NCBI GenBank assembly: GCA_938012815.1
Contig: CALLVV010000090.1
Span: 6,290 to 70,289, forward strand
From: an uncultured Propionibacteriaceae bacterium
GTDB taxonomy: Bacteria > Actinomycetota > Actinomycetes > Propionibacteriales > Propionibacteriaceae
Length of the DNA: 64,000 nt
Direction: 5' to 3'
The translations under genes were made by a program, and so were the position numbers. Shown in pieces: positions 35,542 to 43,208 of the stretch. The notes beneath the pieces were generated by a model. It worked only from the letters and a program-made list of their open reading frames with translations, was not told the DNA's origin and searched no databases. The first letter of the stretch is position 1; every line of letters starts with the position of its first letter.

Positions 35542-35568
35542 ATTCTAAACCCTCCAGCAAGGCTTCAA
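35542..35568 (-). promoter_or_regulatory. Candidate promoter of the MerR-yihY pair
   Basis: On the minus strand, TTGAAG (35563-35568) and TAGAAT (35542-35547) separated by 15 bases (16 if CTTGAA is used). The spacer is a little short, but both hexamers are close to consensus. An AAGGCT/AGCCTT inverted repeat overlaps the -35 region. The predicted leader is about 130 bases. Confidence 0.4.
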
Positions 35569-35605
35569 GGTTAGCCTTGGCCCTCACCCGAGGTGCAGAA
35601 CCCTT

Positions 35606-36058
35606 TCAGAAGTCCTCCGGCTGGACCTGATCCAAGAACTCCCGGAACTTCTCGACTTCATCCACATGAGCGATCTCGGCTGAGATCCCGACCTCGTCCA
35701 GCAGTTCCGCAGGACAGTGGACGATCCATCCTCGCCGGATCGCGACGGCCACGACATCACTGGGTCTGGCATCGAACGTCACATCACCCACCGCTATCTC
35801 CGCGTGAAACACACCGTCTTCCATGGACCTGATCGTCAACTGCGGTTGAGAATCACCCGCAAGCTGCGCCAGGGCCTCCGCCAGCAGGTCTTGGGTGAGT
35901 GGCCTGGCGAACTGCTCCTCCTCCAGGGCGACGGCGATTGCGGCGGCGTCAACGGCGGATATCCAGATCGGCAGCAGTCGTTCCCCATCGTTCTCGCGCA
36001 GCAGGAGGACCGGGCCGTCATCGCCCACCTGTATTCCAACCACACACAACTCAACCAT
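35606..36058 (-). CDS. Bifunctional nuclease (BFN/DUF151) family protein
   Basis: A 150-residue BFN-domain protein. Core: VVGIQVGDDGPVLLLRENDGERLLPIWISAVDAAAIA followed by LTIRSMEDGVFHAEI and FDARPSDVVAVAIR, the family's most conserved region. Plant BFN members have nuclease activity; the role in actinobacteria is unproven. It lies between two MerR genes, as Rv1829 does. ATG 36058 follows TAGGCT by 6 bases, so a separate leaderless transcript is likely in addition to read-through from the upstream MerR gene. Confidence 0.9.
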   Translation of the reverse strand: MVELCVVGIQVGDDGPVLLLRENDGERLLPIWISAVDAAAIAVALEEEQFARPLTQDLLAEALAQLAGDSQPQLTIRSMEDGVFHAEIAVGDVTFDARPSDVVAVAIRRGWIVHCPAELLDEVGISAEIAHVDEVEKFREFLDQVQPEDF

Positions 36059-36080
36059 GCCCACAGCCTACGGGACCGTA

Positions 36081-36773
36081 TCAACCGAACAGCTGTGAGA
36101 ACATCAGGCCGCTGTGTGCATGCAGCACCAAACGGTACACCTCGCGGAGGACCTCCTTCGGGACCCCTTGGCGTCCCTGGTACTGGCTGATGGCCTGTTC
36201 CACCAGTGCCGCCTCCAAGGACGCCGACTGCTGAAGCACCCTCATCTGCCTGGGTTCGACCCCGTAGTCACCGAGGCGTTTCGCTGCCACGGCCAAGGCC
36301 AGCATCTCCCTGCCGTACCGCTGGGTGCCCTTCCGGTGCGAAATCACCTTCAGGCGCTCCAATTCGATCAGGGCGGCCTCCCCTAGCCCCGACTCCGAGA
36401 GAAGTTCCTTGCGCGTGAAGAGCTGACGCTGGGTTCCCGGCTGCTTGGGTTGCCTTCGGGGCAAATCCGTGTTCTGTGGCGCCGGAGACACGGTTGTATC
36501 CGAGACCTCAGGAAGCACTTCTCCCCGGTCCATGGCAGCAAGTTCCTCGCGGATTACCTTGAGCGGAAGATACCTGTCACGCTGGGCGCGCAACACGAAA
36601 AGCAACCGTTCGATGTCAGCCGGGTAGAAGCGCCGGTATCCAGAGGGATGGTCTCGCTCCGGGGAAATCAGTCCCTCGTTCTCCAAGTACCTGACCTTTG
36701 ATACCGAGATGTCGGGAAATTCGCCCCGGATCGATTCCAGAACCTGACCGATCGTACGCGGCGCGGCCGGCAT
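36081..36773 (-). CDS. ftsR: MerR-family regulator, FtsR-like (Rv1828 position)
   Basis: A 230-residue MerR protein. DNA-binding part: TIGQVLESIRGEFPDISVSKVRYLENEGLISPERDHPSGYRRFYPADIERLLFVLRAQRD. A ~50-residue polar linker is followed by a second domain (RKELLSESGLGEAALIELERLKVIS, then EPRQMRVLQQSASLEAALVEQ). The arrangement and context match Rv1828 of M. tuberculosis and FtsR of Corynebacterium, an activator of ftsZ. It overlaps the FHA gene by one base. The symbol is by context and similarity and was not tested. Confidence 0.85.
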   Translation of the reverse strand: MPAAPRTIGQVLESIRGEFPDISVSKVRYLENEGLISPERDHPSGYRRFYPADIERLLFVLRAQRDRYLPLKVIREELAAMDRGEVLPEVSDTTVSPAPQNTDLPRRQPKQPGTQRQLFTRKELLSESGLGEAALIELERLKVISHRKGTQRYGREMLALAVAAKRLGDYGVEPRQMRVLQQSASLEAALVEQAISQYQGRQGVPKEVLREVYRLVLHAHSGLMFSQLFG

Positions 36774-37222
36774 CAGCTCCGCCCGGCCTCGCTCAACAGG
36801 ATCGTCGCCCGGTATTTTCCGATCTGGATCTCATCACCGTGCCGCAGTTGGGCGCGACCATCGATCAGGACCCTGTTGACGTAGGTGCCGTTGAGGCTTC
36901 CCAGGTCCTCCAGCAGCAACTGGCCACCCGCACGCACCAGCTTCGCGTGGTGGCGGGAAACCGTAACGTCGTCCAAGAAGATGTCTGACTCGGGGTGCCG
37001 CCCGAGAGTGGTCACGTCGGAGTCGATCAAGAACTGTGATTCCTTCACCCCGCCCCGAGTGACGATCATCAACGCGTTGCCGGGAGCTAGGTCTGCCGCA
37101 TCGAACGACAGACTCCCCCCCATGGCGGACAGATGCTCGTCCGTGAGAGCCGCGAGAACGCTAGTGGTGTCGTTCTTCGAATCCCTGAGATCCCCCTGGC
37201 GGTGGTTCCTGACCCCCGTCAT
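36773..37222 (-). CDS. garA: FHA-domain regulator of 2-oxoglutarate metabolism (GarA/OdhI-like)
   Basis: A 149-residue protein with the GarA/OdhI layout. A short N-terminal tail carries the phospho-acceptor motif KNDTTSVLAALTDE (family ETTSV). A Forkhead-associated domain follows: SDVTTLGRHPESDIFLDDVTVSRHHAKL and EDLGSLNGTYVNR with conserved Gly-Arg, Ser-x-x-His and Asn. In relatives the unphosphorylated protein inhibits 2-oxoglutarate dehydrogenase, and phosphorylation by PknB/PknG makes it bind itself. ATG 37222 has AAAGGGGG 7 bases upstream. The mycobacterial neighbour gcvH is missing from this cluster. Confidence 0.92.
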   Translation of the reverse strand: MTGVRNHRQGDLRDSKNDTTSVLAALTDEHLSAMGGSLSFDAADLAPGNALMIVTRGGVKESQFLIDSDVTTLGRHPESDIFLDDVTVSRHHAKLVRAGGQLLLEDLGSLNGTYVNRVLIDGRAQLRHGDEIQIGKYRATILLSEAGRS

Positions 37223-37303
37223 CGGTGGCCCCCTTTCCATGCTGATCGCCATCCAAGCTGCCCCAAGCCTATCGAGGGACATCGGATTGACAAGCCTGCC
37301 ATG

Positions 37304-38065
37304 CTAATTCGGCTTGGCGAATTCCGGCGCGCGAGGAGAAACGACGGAGTCAACGGAAATTTCTGTCAACTGCTTGATTTCGATGCTTCCCTGCACCCTG
37401 CTGCCCTCCACCTCACTGACCAGGCCGCCCCGGAACCGAGCCCCGGCCTCCAAGGTGGCGGGGTCCCCGATGGCCTCGATGACGATGGGCGTGGTCAATG
37501 CCGTCCCGTCCGCCACTATCCGGCCCTCTGAATCCCGGTCAACCCATGTACTGGCGACCACGCGCACGGAATCGTTGAGCTCGATCACCTCCGATCCCGC
37601 ATCGCGCAGTTCCTCCAAGGCATCCAGCAGCAACTCCGATGTCACTGCTCCCTGGGGATCCTGAATGGTTATCCGCACCCCCGGACCGGTCGCCGGTACC
37701 GTTCCCGCGATGATCTGCATCTGCTGGATCCGGTGTCTGGTCTCGTCATCGGCGGCCTTGGCCCCGGCGGCTCCGGATGCGAGTTCTTCGCGGGTCATCG
37801 TCAGTTCCCTGACCTCGGCCTCCAGGCGTCGCGTCTCGGCGGAGAGATTGTCCAACAGCTGGATCAGGTCGGTGCGACGCAGGTTGGAGTAGTCAGGCTG
37901 CGAAGCCTGGGAACGCAGGGTCCACACCACCAGCAGGGCTGTCAGGCAGAGCACCGTCCCAACGACCAACTGACCACGACCTGGTTTCAGGAAGGCCCGC
38001 CAGATCTTGCCGGGGTTTGCTGGTGCGATCTGAACGGCGGCGCGTTTCGGGGTCTGTTCAGGCAT
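37304..38065 (-). CDS. DUF881 membrane-anchored protein
   Basis: A 253-residue protein with one membrane helix near residues 32-50, then a coiled-coil-like stretch (about 62-110, LDNLSAETRRLEAEVRELTMTREEL) and the DUF881 domain (GPGVRITIQDP, LLLDALEELRDAGSEVIELNDSVRVVASTW, VIEAIGDPATL). Topology suggests a large extracytoplasmic domain. Function unknown. DUF881 proteins flank the small basic protein gene here exactly as Rv1823 and Rv1825 flank Rv1824; the genes overlap. Confidence 0.88.
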   Translation of the reverse strand: MPEQTPKRAAVQIAPANPGKIWRAFLKPGRGQLVVGTVLCLTALLVVWTLRSQASQPDYSNLRRTDLIQLLDNLSAETRRLEAEVRELTMTREELASGAAGAKAADDETRHRIQQMQIIAGTVPATGPGVRITIQDPQGAVTSELLLDALEELRDAGSEVIELNDSVRVVASTWVDRDSEGRIVADGTALTTPIVIEAIGDPATLEAGARFRGGLVSEVEGSRVQGSIEIKQLTEISVDSVVSPRAPEFAKPN

Positions 38066-38390
38066 GGAGCACCGCCCTTCGGATTGCTGCGGCGTTGTTG
38101 AATATCCGGATACCGAGCACCACGACGACCCCGGTGGAGAGCTGGGAACCGACGCCTATCTGGTCGCCCGCGAAGACAATCAGCCCCGCGATGAAGACGT
38201 TCGATAGGAAGGAGACCACGAACACCCGGTCGGAGAAGGTATCTTCCAGCCATGCGCGGGTACCTCCGAGGATGGCATCCAACGCGGCCACGATCGCGAT
38301 CGGCAGATACGGTTGAAGAAACACGGGCAGGACAGGCTCAACCAGCACGCCGATCACGACCCCCGCAGTGAGCCCAAGCAGCACCAGCAT
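38058..38390 (-). CDS. sbp: Small basic membrane protein (DUF1290, Sbp-like)
   Basis: A 110-residue protein with three predicted helices (residues 3-22, 28-45 and 55-90). Diagnostic: YLPIAIVAALDAILGGTRAWLEDTFSDRVFVVSFLSN. The family is often found with DUF881 genes near division genes; function unknown. AAGGAGG precedes the ATG. It overlaps the downstream DUF881 gene by 8 bases. Confidence 0.9.
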   Translation of the reverse strand: MLVLLGLTAGVVIGVLVEPVLPVFLQPYLPIAIVAALDAILGGTRAWLEDTFSDRVFVVSFLSNVFIAGLIVFAGDQIGVGSQLSTGVVVVLGIRIFNNAAAIRRAVLHA

Positions 38391-38401
38391 TTTCTCCTCC
38401 T

Positions 38402-39163
38402 TCAGCTCTTGGCATACCGCAGCGTCATAGCCGGGTCGGCGGGTAGTTTCAGATCGCCGTTCACCGTCTGAAGTTCATAGGTGATCCCATAGTTGTCGTG
38501 AAGATACTGCCACCACACTGCCGCGGGGGTACGGGCGAAACGCGCCTGCAGCCGGGAAGGATCCCCGATGGCTTCCACGACATAGGGCGGGTTCAGGGAG
38601 ACGTAGTCCACCGTGATGGCAGATCCCGCGGAACGGATCGGGGTGAGCGTTGTGATGCGATGGCCGTTTACCGCCACGGCCTCGGCCCCGGCCTGCCACA
38701 GCCCGTTCACCAGGCGTGACAGGTCGGAGTCGTAGATCGCCCTGCTGCCGTTCCCGGTCCTCTCCGCGTCATTGGCCCGTGCCCGCAGGCCGGGACCCGA
38801 AACGGCGATGGCACCGGCCGCCAGTTCGGTTTCCTGCAGGTTGGCGCGAACGCTCGGATCCGCCACAGCATCCTGGCGCAGTTGCCTGTTCTCCGCATCG
38901 AGTTCACTCGCCCTGGCCGCGAATTCATCGCGATGCTGCTGCTCAGCGGCGATCCGTGACAGGAGGTCTTCTCTCTCGTCCGCCACATCGCTGCGGGAGC
39001 GGGTGGTAGAAACCACGGAGAGCACCAGCAACGTGGCCACCATGAGAAGCGCCAGAGGCATCGCCCAGCGGCTGCGTCGTGGGGAGGTCGTGGTCAGGTA
39101 TTCGGGTTCCATGGCCTCCGACGCGAGATCGCTCAGGAGGCTCATACTGGCGTCAGGACGCAT
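38402..39163 (-). CDS. DUF881 membrane-anchored protein
   Basis: Second DUF881 gene (253 residues from ATG 39163). Cytoplasmic N-terminal ~35 residues, a membrane helix (PLALLMVATLLVLSVVST), a coiled coil (DEREDLLSRIAAEQQHRDEFAARASELDAENRQL) and the DUF881 domain (AGAEAVAVNGHRITTLTPIRS, YVVEAIGDPSRL). ATG 39163 is chosen since GAAAGGG lies 9 bases upstream; ATGs at 39172 and 39181 are also in frame. It overlaps the end of pgsA by 11 bases, so it belongs to the same operon. Confidence 0.87.
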   Translation of the reverse strand: MRPDASMSLLSDLASEAMEPEYLTTTSPRRSRWAMPLALLMVATLLVLSVVSTTRSRSDVADEREDLLSRIAAEQQHRDEFAARASELDAENRQLRQDAVADPSVRANLQETELAAGAIAVSGPGLRARANDAERTGNGSRAIYDSDLSRLVNGLWQAGAEAVAVNGHRITTLTPIRSAGSAITVDYVSLNPPYVVEAIGDPSRLQARFARTPAAVWWQYLHDNYGITYELQTVNGDLKLPADPAMTLRYAKS

Positions 39164-39755
39164 CACGCTCATCCCTTTCACGGGCTAGATCCATGGTTCC
39201 TCGCAGGTAGAGGATTCCCGCCACCCAGTAGGCGAACGCTCCGCCAATCGCCAGCACCCATCCTGTCCACTGGGCCGCCACCAGGCTGAACGAACCGGGA
39301 GAACCGATCAACATGAGCGGAAAGGCCAACAGCAGGAGCATCGTCCCGGTTTTCCCGACCAGATTCACCGGAAGCGCAACCCGTCCGCTGCGACGCAGTG
39401 AGGGAAGCAGACACAGCAGCAGTAGGTCGCGGGCAGCGAGGACGGCCAGCAGCCACCAGGGCACGATCCCTCTGATGGTCATCACCACGACCGCGGTGAG
39501 AATGTAGAGCCGATCGGCAACCGGATCTAGACGCGCCCCCAGCAACGATGTCTGGCGTAGTGTGCGCGCCAGAAAACCGTCGAGCCAGTCCGTCGCCCCT
39601 GAAACGGCCAGCAGGACCACCGCCGCCAAGTCGTGCCCGGCCAGGATGAGCCATCCGAAAACCGGCACGGCCAGCAGCCTCAGGAATGAGAGAACGTTCG
39701 GTATCGTCAGCAGTCGATCGGTGTCCCAGGTCCGGGTTGGTTCGACTGCTTTCAC
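39153..39755 (-). CDS. pgsA: CDP-alcohol phosphatidyltransferase (PgsA family)
   Basis: Membrane phospholipid synthase of about 200 residues and five to six helices. The CDP-OH-P signature DGFLARTLRQ, followed by SLLGARLDPVADR, gives the pattern DGxxARxxxxxxxxGxxxDxxxD. The alcohol acceptor (glycerol-3-phosphate or inositol-phosphate) cannot be told from this. Context is mixed: thrS-HIT upstream suggests the mycobacterial PgsA1 (inositol) locus, while DUF881-sbp downstream suggests the PgsA2 locus. The likely start is GTG 39755, 10 bases past the HIT stop; an ATG at 39812 would overlap the HIT gene by 47 bases. Confidence 0.88.
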   Translation of the reverse strand: MKAVEPTRTWDTDRLLTIPNVLSFLRLLAVPVFGWLILAGHDLAAVVLLAVSGATDWLDGFLARTLRQTSLLGARLDPVADRLYILTAVVVMTIRGIVPWWLLAVLAARDLLLLCLLPSLRRSGRVALPVNLVGKTGTMLLLLAFPLMLIGSPGSFSLVAAQWTGWVLAIGGAFAYWVAGILYLRGTMDLARERDERDAS

Positions 39756-39765
39756 GGCAACCAGC

Positions 39766-40299
39766 CTAGGCCATGGCCGCCCACGCCCCGGCCAGTCGTT
39801 CGCGTGCGTCACCGAGTAGTTGGGGAAGAGCGCGGGTCTGTCCGATGATCGGCATGAAGTTCGTGTCCCCCAACCAGCGGGGGACGATGTGTTGGTGCAA
39901 GTGGGCGGCTATCCCAGCACCGGCGACGGTTCCCTGGTTCATGCCGATGTTGAAGCCGGCGGGTTGCGAGACCTTTGTCAGGACCGCGATGGCCCGCTGG
40001 GTGAGTTCCGCCATCTCGCGGGTCTCCTCCGCGGTGGCGTCGACGTACCCGCTGACGTGACGGTAGGGGCACACCAACAAGTGCCCCGGCGAGTAGGGGA
40101 ACAGGTTCATGACCACGAAGGCATGCTCGCCGCGGGCGACGATCAGCCCGTCCTCGTCACGTTTTGTGGGGGAAAGGCAGAACGGGCAGCCGGTCTCGTC
40201 CTTCGGTTTGTCCCCCTCTATGTAGACCATCCTGTGCGGGGTCCACAATCTTTGGAAGGAGTCGGGGACCCCGCACAGCTGAGAGGACGGTTCCGTCAT
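39766..40299 (-). CDS. HIT-domain protein (AP4A phosphorylase-like, Rv2613c type)
   Basis: A 177-residue histidine-triad nucleotide hydrolase/transferase. HIT motif [10 protein letters not shown] near residues 133-142; Cys pair CPFC at about 38-41 may bind zinc; [21 protein letters not shown] is the nucleotide-binding segment. The mycobacterial counterpart between thrS and pgsA1 is an AP4A phosphorylase, which could clear AP4A produced by ThrRS. Its start overlaps the thrS stop by 4 bases. Confidence 0.9.
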   Translation of the reverse strand: MTEPSSQLCGVPDSFQRLWTPHRMVYIEGDKPKDETGCPFCLSPTKRDEDGLIVARGEHAFVVMNLFPYSPGHLLVCPYRHVSGYVDATAEETREMAELTQRAIAVLTKVSQPAGFNIGMNQGTVAGAGIAAHLHQHIVPRWLGDTNFMPIIGQTRALPQLLGDARERLAGAWAAMA

Positions 40300-42311
40300 C
40301 GCGCACTCGGATCCGTGTTGCTGCGGGAGGCGATGTGGGCGCGGATCCGCTCCACCGCCTGTTCGACGGGTACCCCGTTCAGCTGGGATCCGTCCCGGAA
40401 GCGGAAGCTCACGGCCCCCGCATCACGGTCCTCCCCACCGGCGATGAGAATGAACGGCACCTTCGATCTGGATGCGTTTCGGATCTTCTTGCCGAAACGG
40501 TCATCCGAGAAATCGAGCTCGACCCGGATCCCGTGGGCCCTCAAACGGGCTGCGACATCCACGAGATGGTCGTTGAACTCGTCCGCCACGGGGACGCCGA
40601 GCACCTGCACCGGGGCGAGCCAGGCCGGGAAGGCCCCGGCGTAGTGTTCAGTCAGCACACCGAAGAACCGTTCGATCGAGCCGAACAGGGCCCGGTGGAT
40701 CATCACCGGCCGCTGGCGTGTCCCGTCGGCCGCTTGGTATTCCAGTCCGAAACGTTCCGGCAGGTTGAAGTCGAGCTGGATCGTGGACATCTGCCAGGTG
40801 CGTCCAATGGCGTCCTTGGCCTGCACCGAAATCTTTGGACCGTAGAAGGCCGCACCCCCCGGATCGGGCACGAGTTCCAGGCCGGAGGCCGTCGCCACCT
40901 CGGCCAGGATGTCGGTGGCCTCCTCCCAGGTTTCGTCATCGCCCACGAACTTCTCGGGATTCTTGGTGGACAGTTCCAGGTAGAAGTCGTCCAGGCCGTA
41001 GTCCTTGAGCAGATTGAGCACGAAGGTCAGGAGACCGGTCAGCTCGTCGCGCATCTGTTCGCGGGCGCAGTAGATGTGGGCGTCATCCTGGGTGAATCCC
41101 CTGGCCCGGGTCAGGCCGTGCACCACGCCGGATTTCTCGTTGCGGTAGACGGTGCCGAACTCGAACAGCCGCAGTGGCAGTTCCCGGTAGGAACGGCCCC
41201 GAGAACGGAAGATCAGGTTGTGCATGGGGCAGTTCATGGGTTTCAGGTAGTAGTCCTGCCCCTGCCTGCGGATGTTGCCCTGCGCATCGCGTTCCTCGTC
41301 CATGTGCATGGGCGGGTACATGCCGTCGGCGTACCAGTCGAGGTGCCCGGAGGTCTGGAACAGAGATGCCTTCGTCAGGTGCGGGGTGTAGGCGAACTGG
41401 TAGCCCTCTTCGACGTGGCGGCGCCGGGAATAGTCCTCCATCTCCATGCGCACCACGGCCCCGTTCGGGTGGAACACGGCCAGTCCCGACCCGATTTCGT
41501 CGGGGAAGGAGAACAGGTCCAGTTCGGTGCCGAGTTTGCGGTGATCCCGTCTGGCGGCCTCGGCCATGCGGGTCTGATAGGCCTTCAGGTCCTCCCGCGT
41601 GGCCCACGCGGTGCCGTAGACGCGCTGCAATCCGGCATTGCGCTGGTCGCCCCGCCAGTAGGCGGCGCTCGATTTGGTCAGCGCGAACGCCTGAAGGTAG
41701 CCGGTGTGGGGCACGTGGGGGCCGCGGCACAGGTCGCGCCATGCGACGGAGCCGTCGCGACGGACGTTGTCGTAGATGGTGAGCTGTCCCTCCCCCACCT
41801 CGACGGATGAGCCGTCGGCGGCAGAGGCGCCCCCCTTGTCCGCTATCAGCTCCAGTTTGAAAGGTTCGGTGGCCAGTTCCTCACGGGCCTCCTCGTCACT
41901 GACCTCCCTCCGCACGAAACGCTGTTTCTCGCGGACTATCTGACCCATCCGCTTCTCGATTGCCTTCAGATCCTCCGGGGTCAGCGGGGAAGTGGCGAAG
42001 TCGTAGTAGAAGCCGTCGGTGATGGGGGGGCCGATGCCGAGCTTCGCCTCCGTGAACAGGTGCTGCAGGGCCTGGGCGGTCACGTGTGCCGCGGAGTGGC
42101 GGATGATGCTGAGGCCTTCGTCGCTGTCGGCAAGGACCGGTTCTACCTCGTCACCATCGACCAGTTCGCGCTGGAGGTCACGGACCTCGCCACCGATTCT
42201 CATCGCCACGACGGTGCGATCCGCTCCAAAGAGGTCGAGCCCAGTGACGGTCGTCGTCAACTCGACGTTCTCACGGGAGCCGGGACGAATGACGACGATG
42301 GACGCAGGCAC
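40296..42311 (-). CDS. thrS: Threonine-tRNA ligase
   Basis: Class II synthetase charging tRNA-Thr, about 671 residues. N-terminal TGS domain, editing domain with [11 protein letters not shown] and the [14 protein letters not shown] RGPHVPHTG, then the catalytic core with the zinc Cys in [10 protein letters not shown], motif 2 [15 protein letters not shown] and motif 3 [17 protein letters not shown], and an anticodon-binding domain. The start is GTG 42311, which has GAAAGGA 8 bases upstream; the upstream ATG codons at 42344 and 42395 are less well placed. No T-box is seen in the 177-base leader region. Confidence 0.96.
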   Translation of the reverse strand: MPASIVVIRPGSRENVELTTTVTGLDLFGADRTVVAMRIGGEVRDLQRELVDGDEVEPVLADSDEGLSIIRHSAAHVTAQALQHLFTEAKLGIGPPITDGFYYDFATSPLTPEDLKAIEKRMGQIVREKQRFVRREVSDEEAREELATEPFKLELIADKGGASAADGSSVEVGEGQLTIYDNVRRDGSVAWRDLCRGPHVPHTGYLQAFALTKSSAAYWRGDQRNAGLQRVYGTAWATREDLKAYQTRMAEAARRDHRKLGTELDLFSFPDEIGSGLAVFHPNGAVVRMEMEDYSRRRHVEEGYQFAYTPHLTKASLFQTSGHLDWYADGMYPPMHMDEERDAQGNIRRQGQDYYLKPMNCPMHNLIFRSRGRSYRELPLRLFEFGTVYRNEKSGVVHGLTRARGFTQDDAHIYCAREQMRDELTGLLTFVLNLLKDYGLDDFYLELSTKNPEKFVGDDETWEEATDILAEVATASGLELVPDPGGAAFYGPKISVQAKDAIGRTWQMSTIQLDFNLPERFGLEYQAADGTRQRPVMIHRALFGSIERFFGVLTEHYAGAFPAWLAPVQVLGVPVADEFNDHLVDVAARLRAHGIRVELDFSDDRFGKKIRNASRSKVPFILIAGGEDRDAGAVSFRFRDGSQLNGVPVEQAVERIRAHIASRSNTDPSAR

Positions 42312-42488
42312 GTTCACGTTCCTTTCACTGGACGACCCGCTCATTCTGCCACCAGCCGGGCATCGTGCGTTAAAGGTTCGAACCGCGAGGGACAACTTCC
42401 TCTCCTCGACGCCACACCAGCTCAGCGGAAAACCACTTGGGCTCCGGGAGGCAGCATTCGGGCTGGTCCGTGGTACTGCGGGCTGTGG

Positions 42489-42785
42489 TCACGAATGGGG
42501 AAATCTCGCGATCAGGTGGGCACACTCGGGTTTCTTCGCCACGCGCTCGGCGACGTAGGAGCAGGCGGGGATGAGCCGTTTCTTCTCGACCTCTATCCGG
42601 GTCAGGGCGAAGTCGACCAGTTCGCCCGCTAGGCCCCTGCCCCTGAATTCTGGTTCGGTGACGGTGTGGGTCAGTTCCAGCGCGTAGCCGTGGTCCACGT
42701 AATCGATGAAAGTGGCCAAACGCCCATCAATCAGCAATTCAAATCGGGACCTGGTTTCGTTGTTGATCAGCTTTGACTTGCCCAT
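42489..42785 (-). CDS. YidJ/YjdJ-type GNAT acetyltransferase (GNAT_like)
   Basis: A 98-residue single-domain acetyltransferase-like protein: RFELLIDGRLATFIDYVDHGYALELTHTVTEPEFRGRGLAGELVDFALTRIEVEKKRLIPACSYV. It has the acetyl-CoA motif RGRGLAG and the Cys-containing end typical of the short GNAT family also found in eukaryotes. Substrate unknown. ATG 42785 has GGAGG upstream; the open frame continues into the tRNA genes and is rejected. It follows the tRNA cluster by about 50 bases on the same strand. Confidence 0.86.
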   Translation of the reverse strand: MGKSKLINNETRSRFELLIDGRLATFIDYVDHGYALELTHTVTEPEFRGRGLAGELVDFALTRIEVEKKRLIPACSYVAERVAKKPECAHLIARFPHS

Positions 42786-42833
42786 GGAAGCCTCCAGACG
42801 AAAAGCCGAGTTCGCTGAACCCGGTGCATTTTG

Positions 42834-42905
42834 TGGGCGATGCCAGGTTTGAACTGGCGACCTCTTCCGTGTCAAGGAAGCGCGCTACCACTGCGCCAAC
42901 CGCCC
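42834..42905 (-). tRNA. tRNA-Val (GAC)
   Basis: Cloverleaf with acceptor GGGCGGT/ATCGCCC, D-arm GGCGCAGTGGTAGCGC, anticodon loop TTGACAC (anticodon GAC) and T-arm GCCAGTTCAAACCTGGC. Discriminator A; no CCA encoded. Third gene of a Gly-Cys-Val tRNA operon. Much of its 5' half is identical to the tRNA-Val(CAC) gene at 44933. Confidence 0.95.
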
Positions 42906-42906
42906 G

Positions 42907-42977
42907 AGGTGGAGACGGGATTCGAACCCGTGTACACGGATTTGCAGTCCGTTGCCTCGCCTCTCGGCCACTCCACC
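42907..42977 (-). tRNA. tRNA-Cys (GCA)
   Basis: Acceptor GGTGGAG/CTCCACC, anticodon loop CTGCAAA (anticodon GCA), T-arm CGGGTTCGAATCCCG, discriminator T as expected for Cys; no CCA encoded. Middle gene of the tRNA cluster, one base from tRNA-Val. Confidence 0.95.
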
Positions 42978-42995
42978 GGGTGGAGTATGTCTCCG

Positions 42996-43068
42996 AGCGG
43001 ACGACGAGATTCGAACTCGCGACCCTCACCTTGGCAAGGTGATGCTCTACCAACTGAGCCACGTCCGC
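42996..43068 (-). tRNA. tRNA-Gly (GCC)
   Basis: Acceptor GCGGACG/CGTCCGC, D-arm GGCTCAGTTGGTAGAGC, anticodon loop TTGCCAA (anticodon GCC), T-arm GCGAGTTCGAATCTCGT, discriminator T; no CCA encoded. First gene of the cluster, 50 bases downstream of the predicted promoter. Confidence 0.95.
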
Positions 43069-43119
43069 ACGCGCTTTCCCTGACCTCCCCTTCGGGCTGC
43101 CTCGTTTGGCGCGTAGAGA

Positions 43120-43149
43120 ACACTAGCGCAGGGTTTCGAGCGGATGCAA
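43120..43149 (-). promoter_or_regulatory. Promoter of the tRNA-Gly/Cys/Val operon
   Basis: Minus strand TTGCAT (43144-43149) and TAGTGT (43120-43125) with an 18-base spacer. The same spacing and a very similar -10 (TAGAGT) occur at the tRNA-Val(CAC) promoter. The start would lie about 40-45 bases before tRNA-Gly. Confidence 0.6.
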
Positions 43150-43208
43150 GTTTCACCCGCCAATCGGTGTTTCAGTCCCATGAGCCGGGGCCGAAACACC
43201 CACGAGCC

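Noticed and set aside
40164..41810. A 548-codon plus-strand frame opposite thrS
   Set aside because: Antisense shadow of thrS with no start signal or family motif.
42312..42488. T-box riboswitch upstream of thrS
   Set aside because: No T-box sequence (AGGGUGGNACCGCG-like) or specifier loop could be found in the leader.
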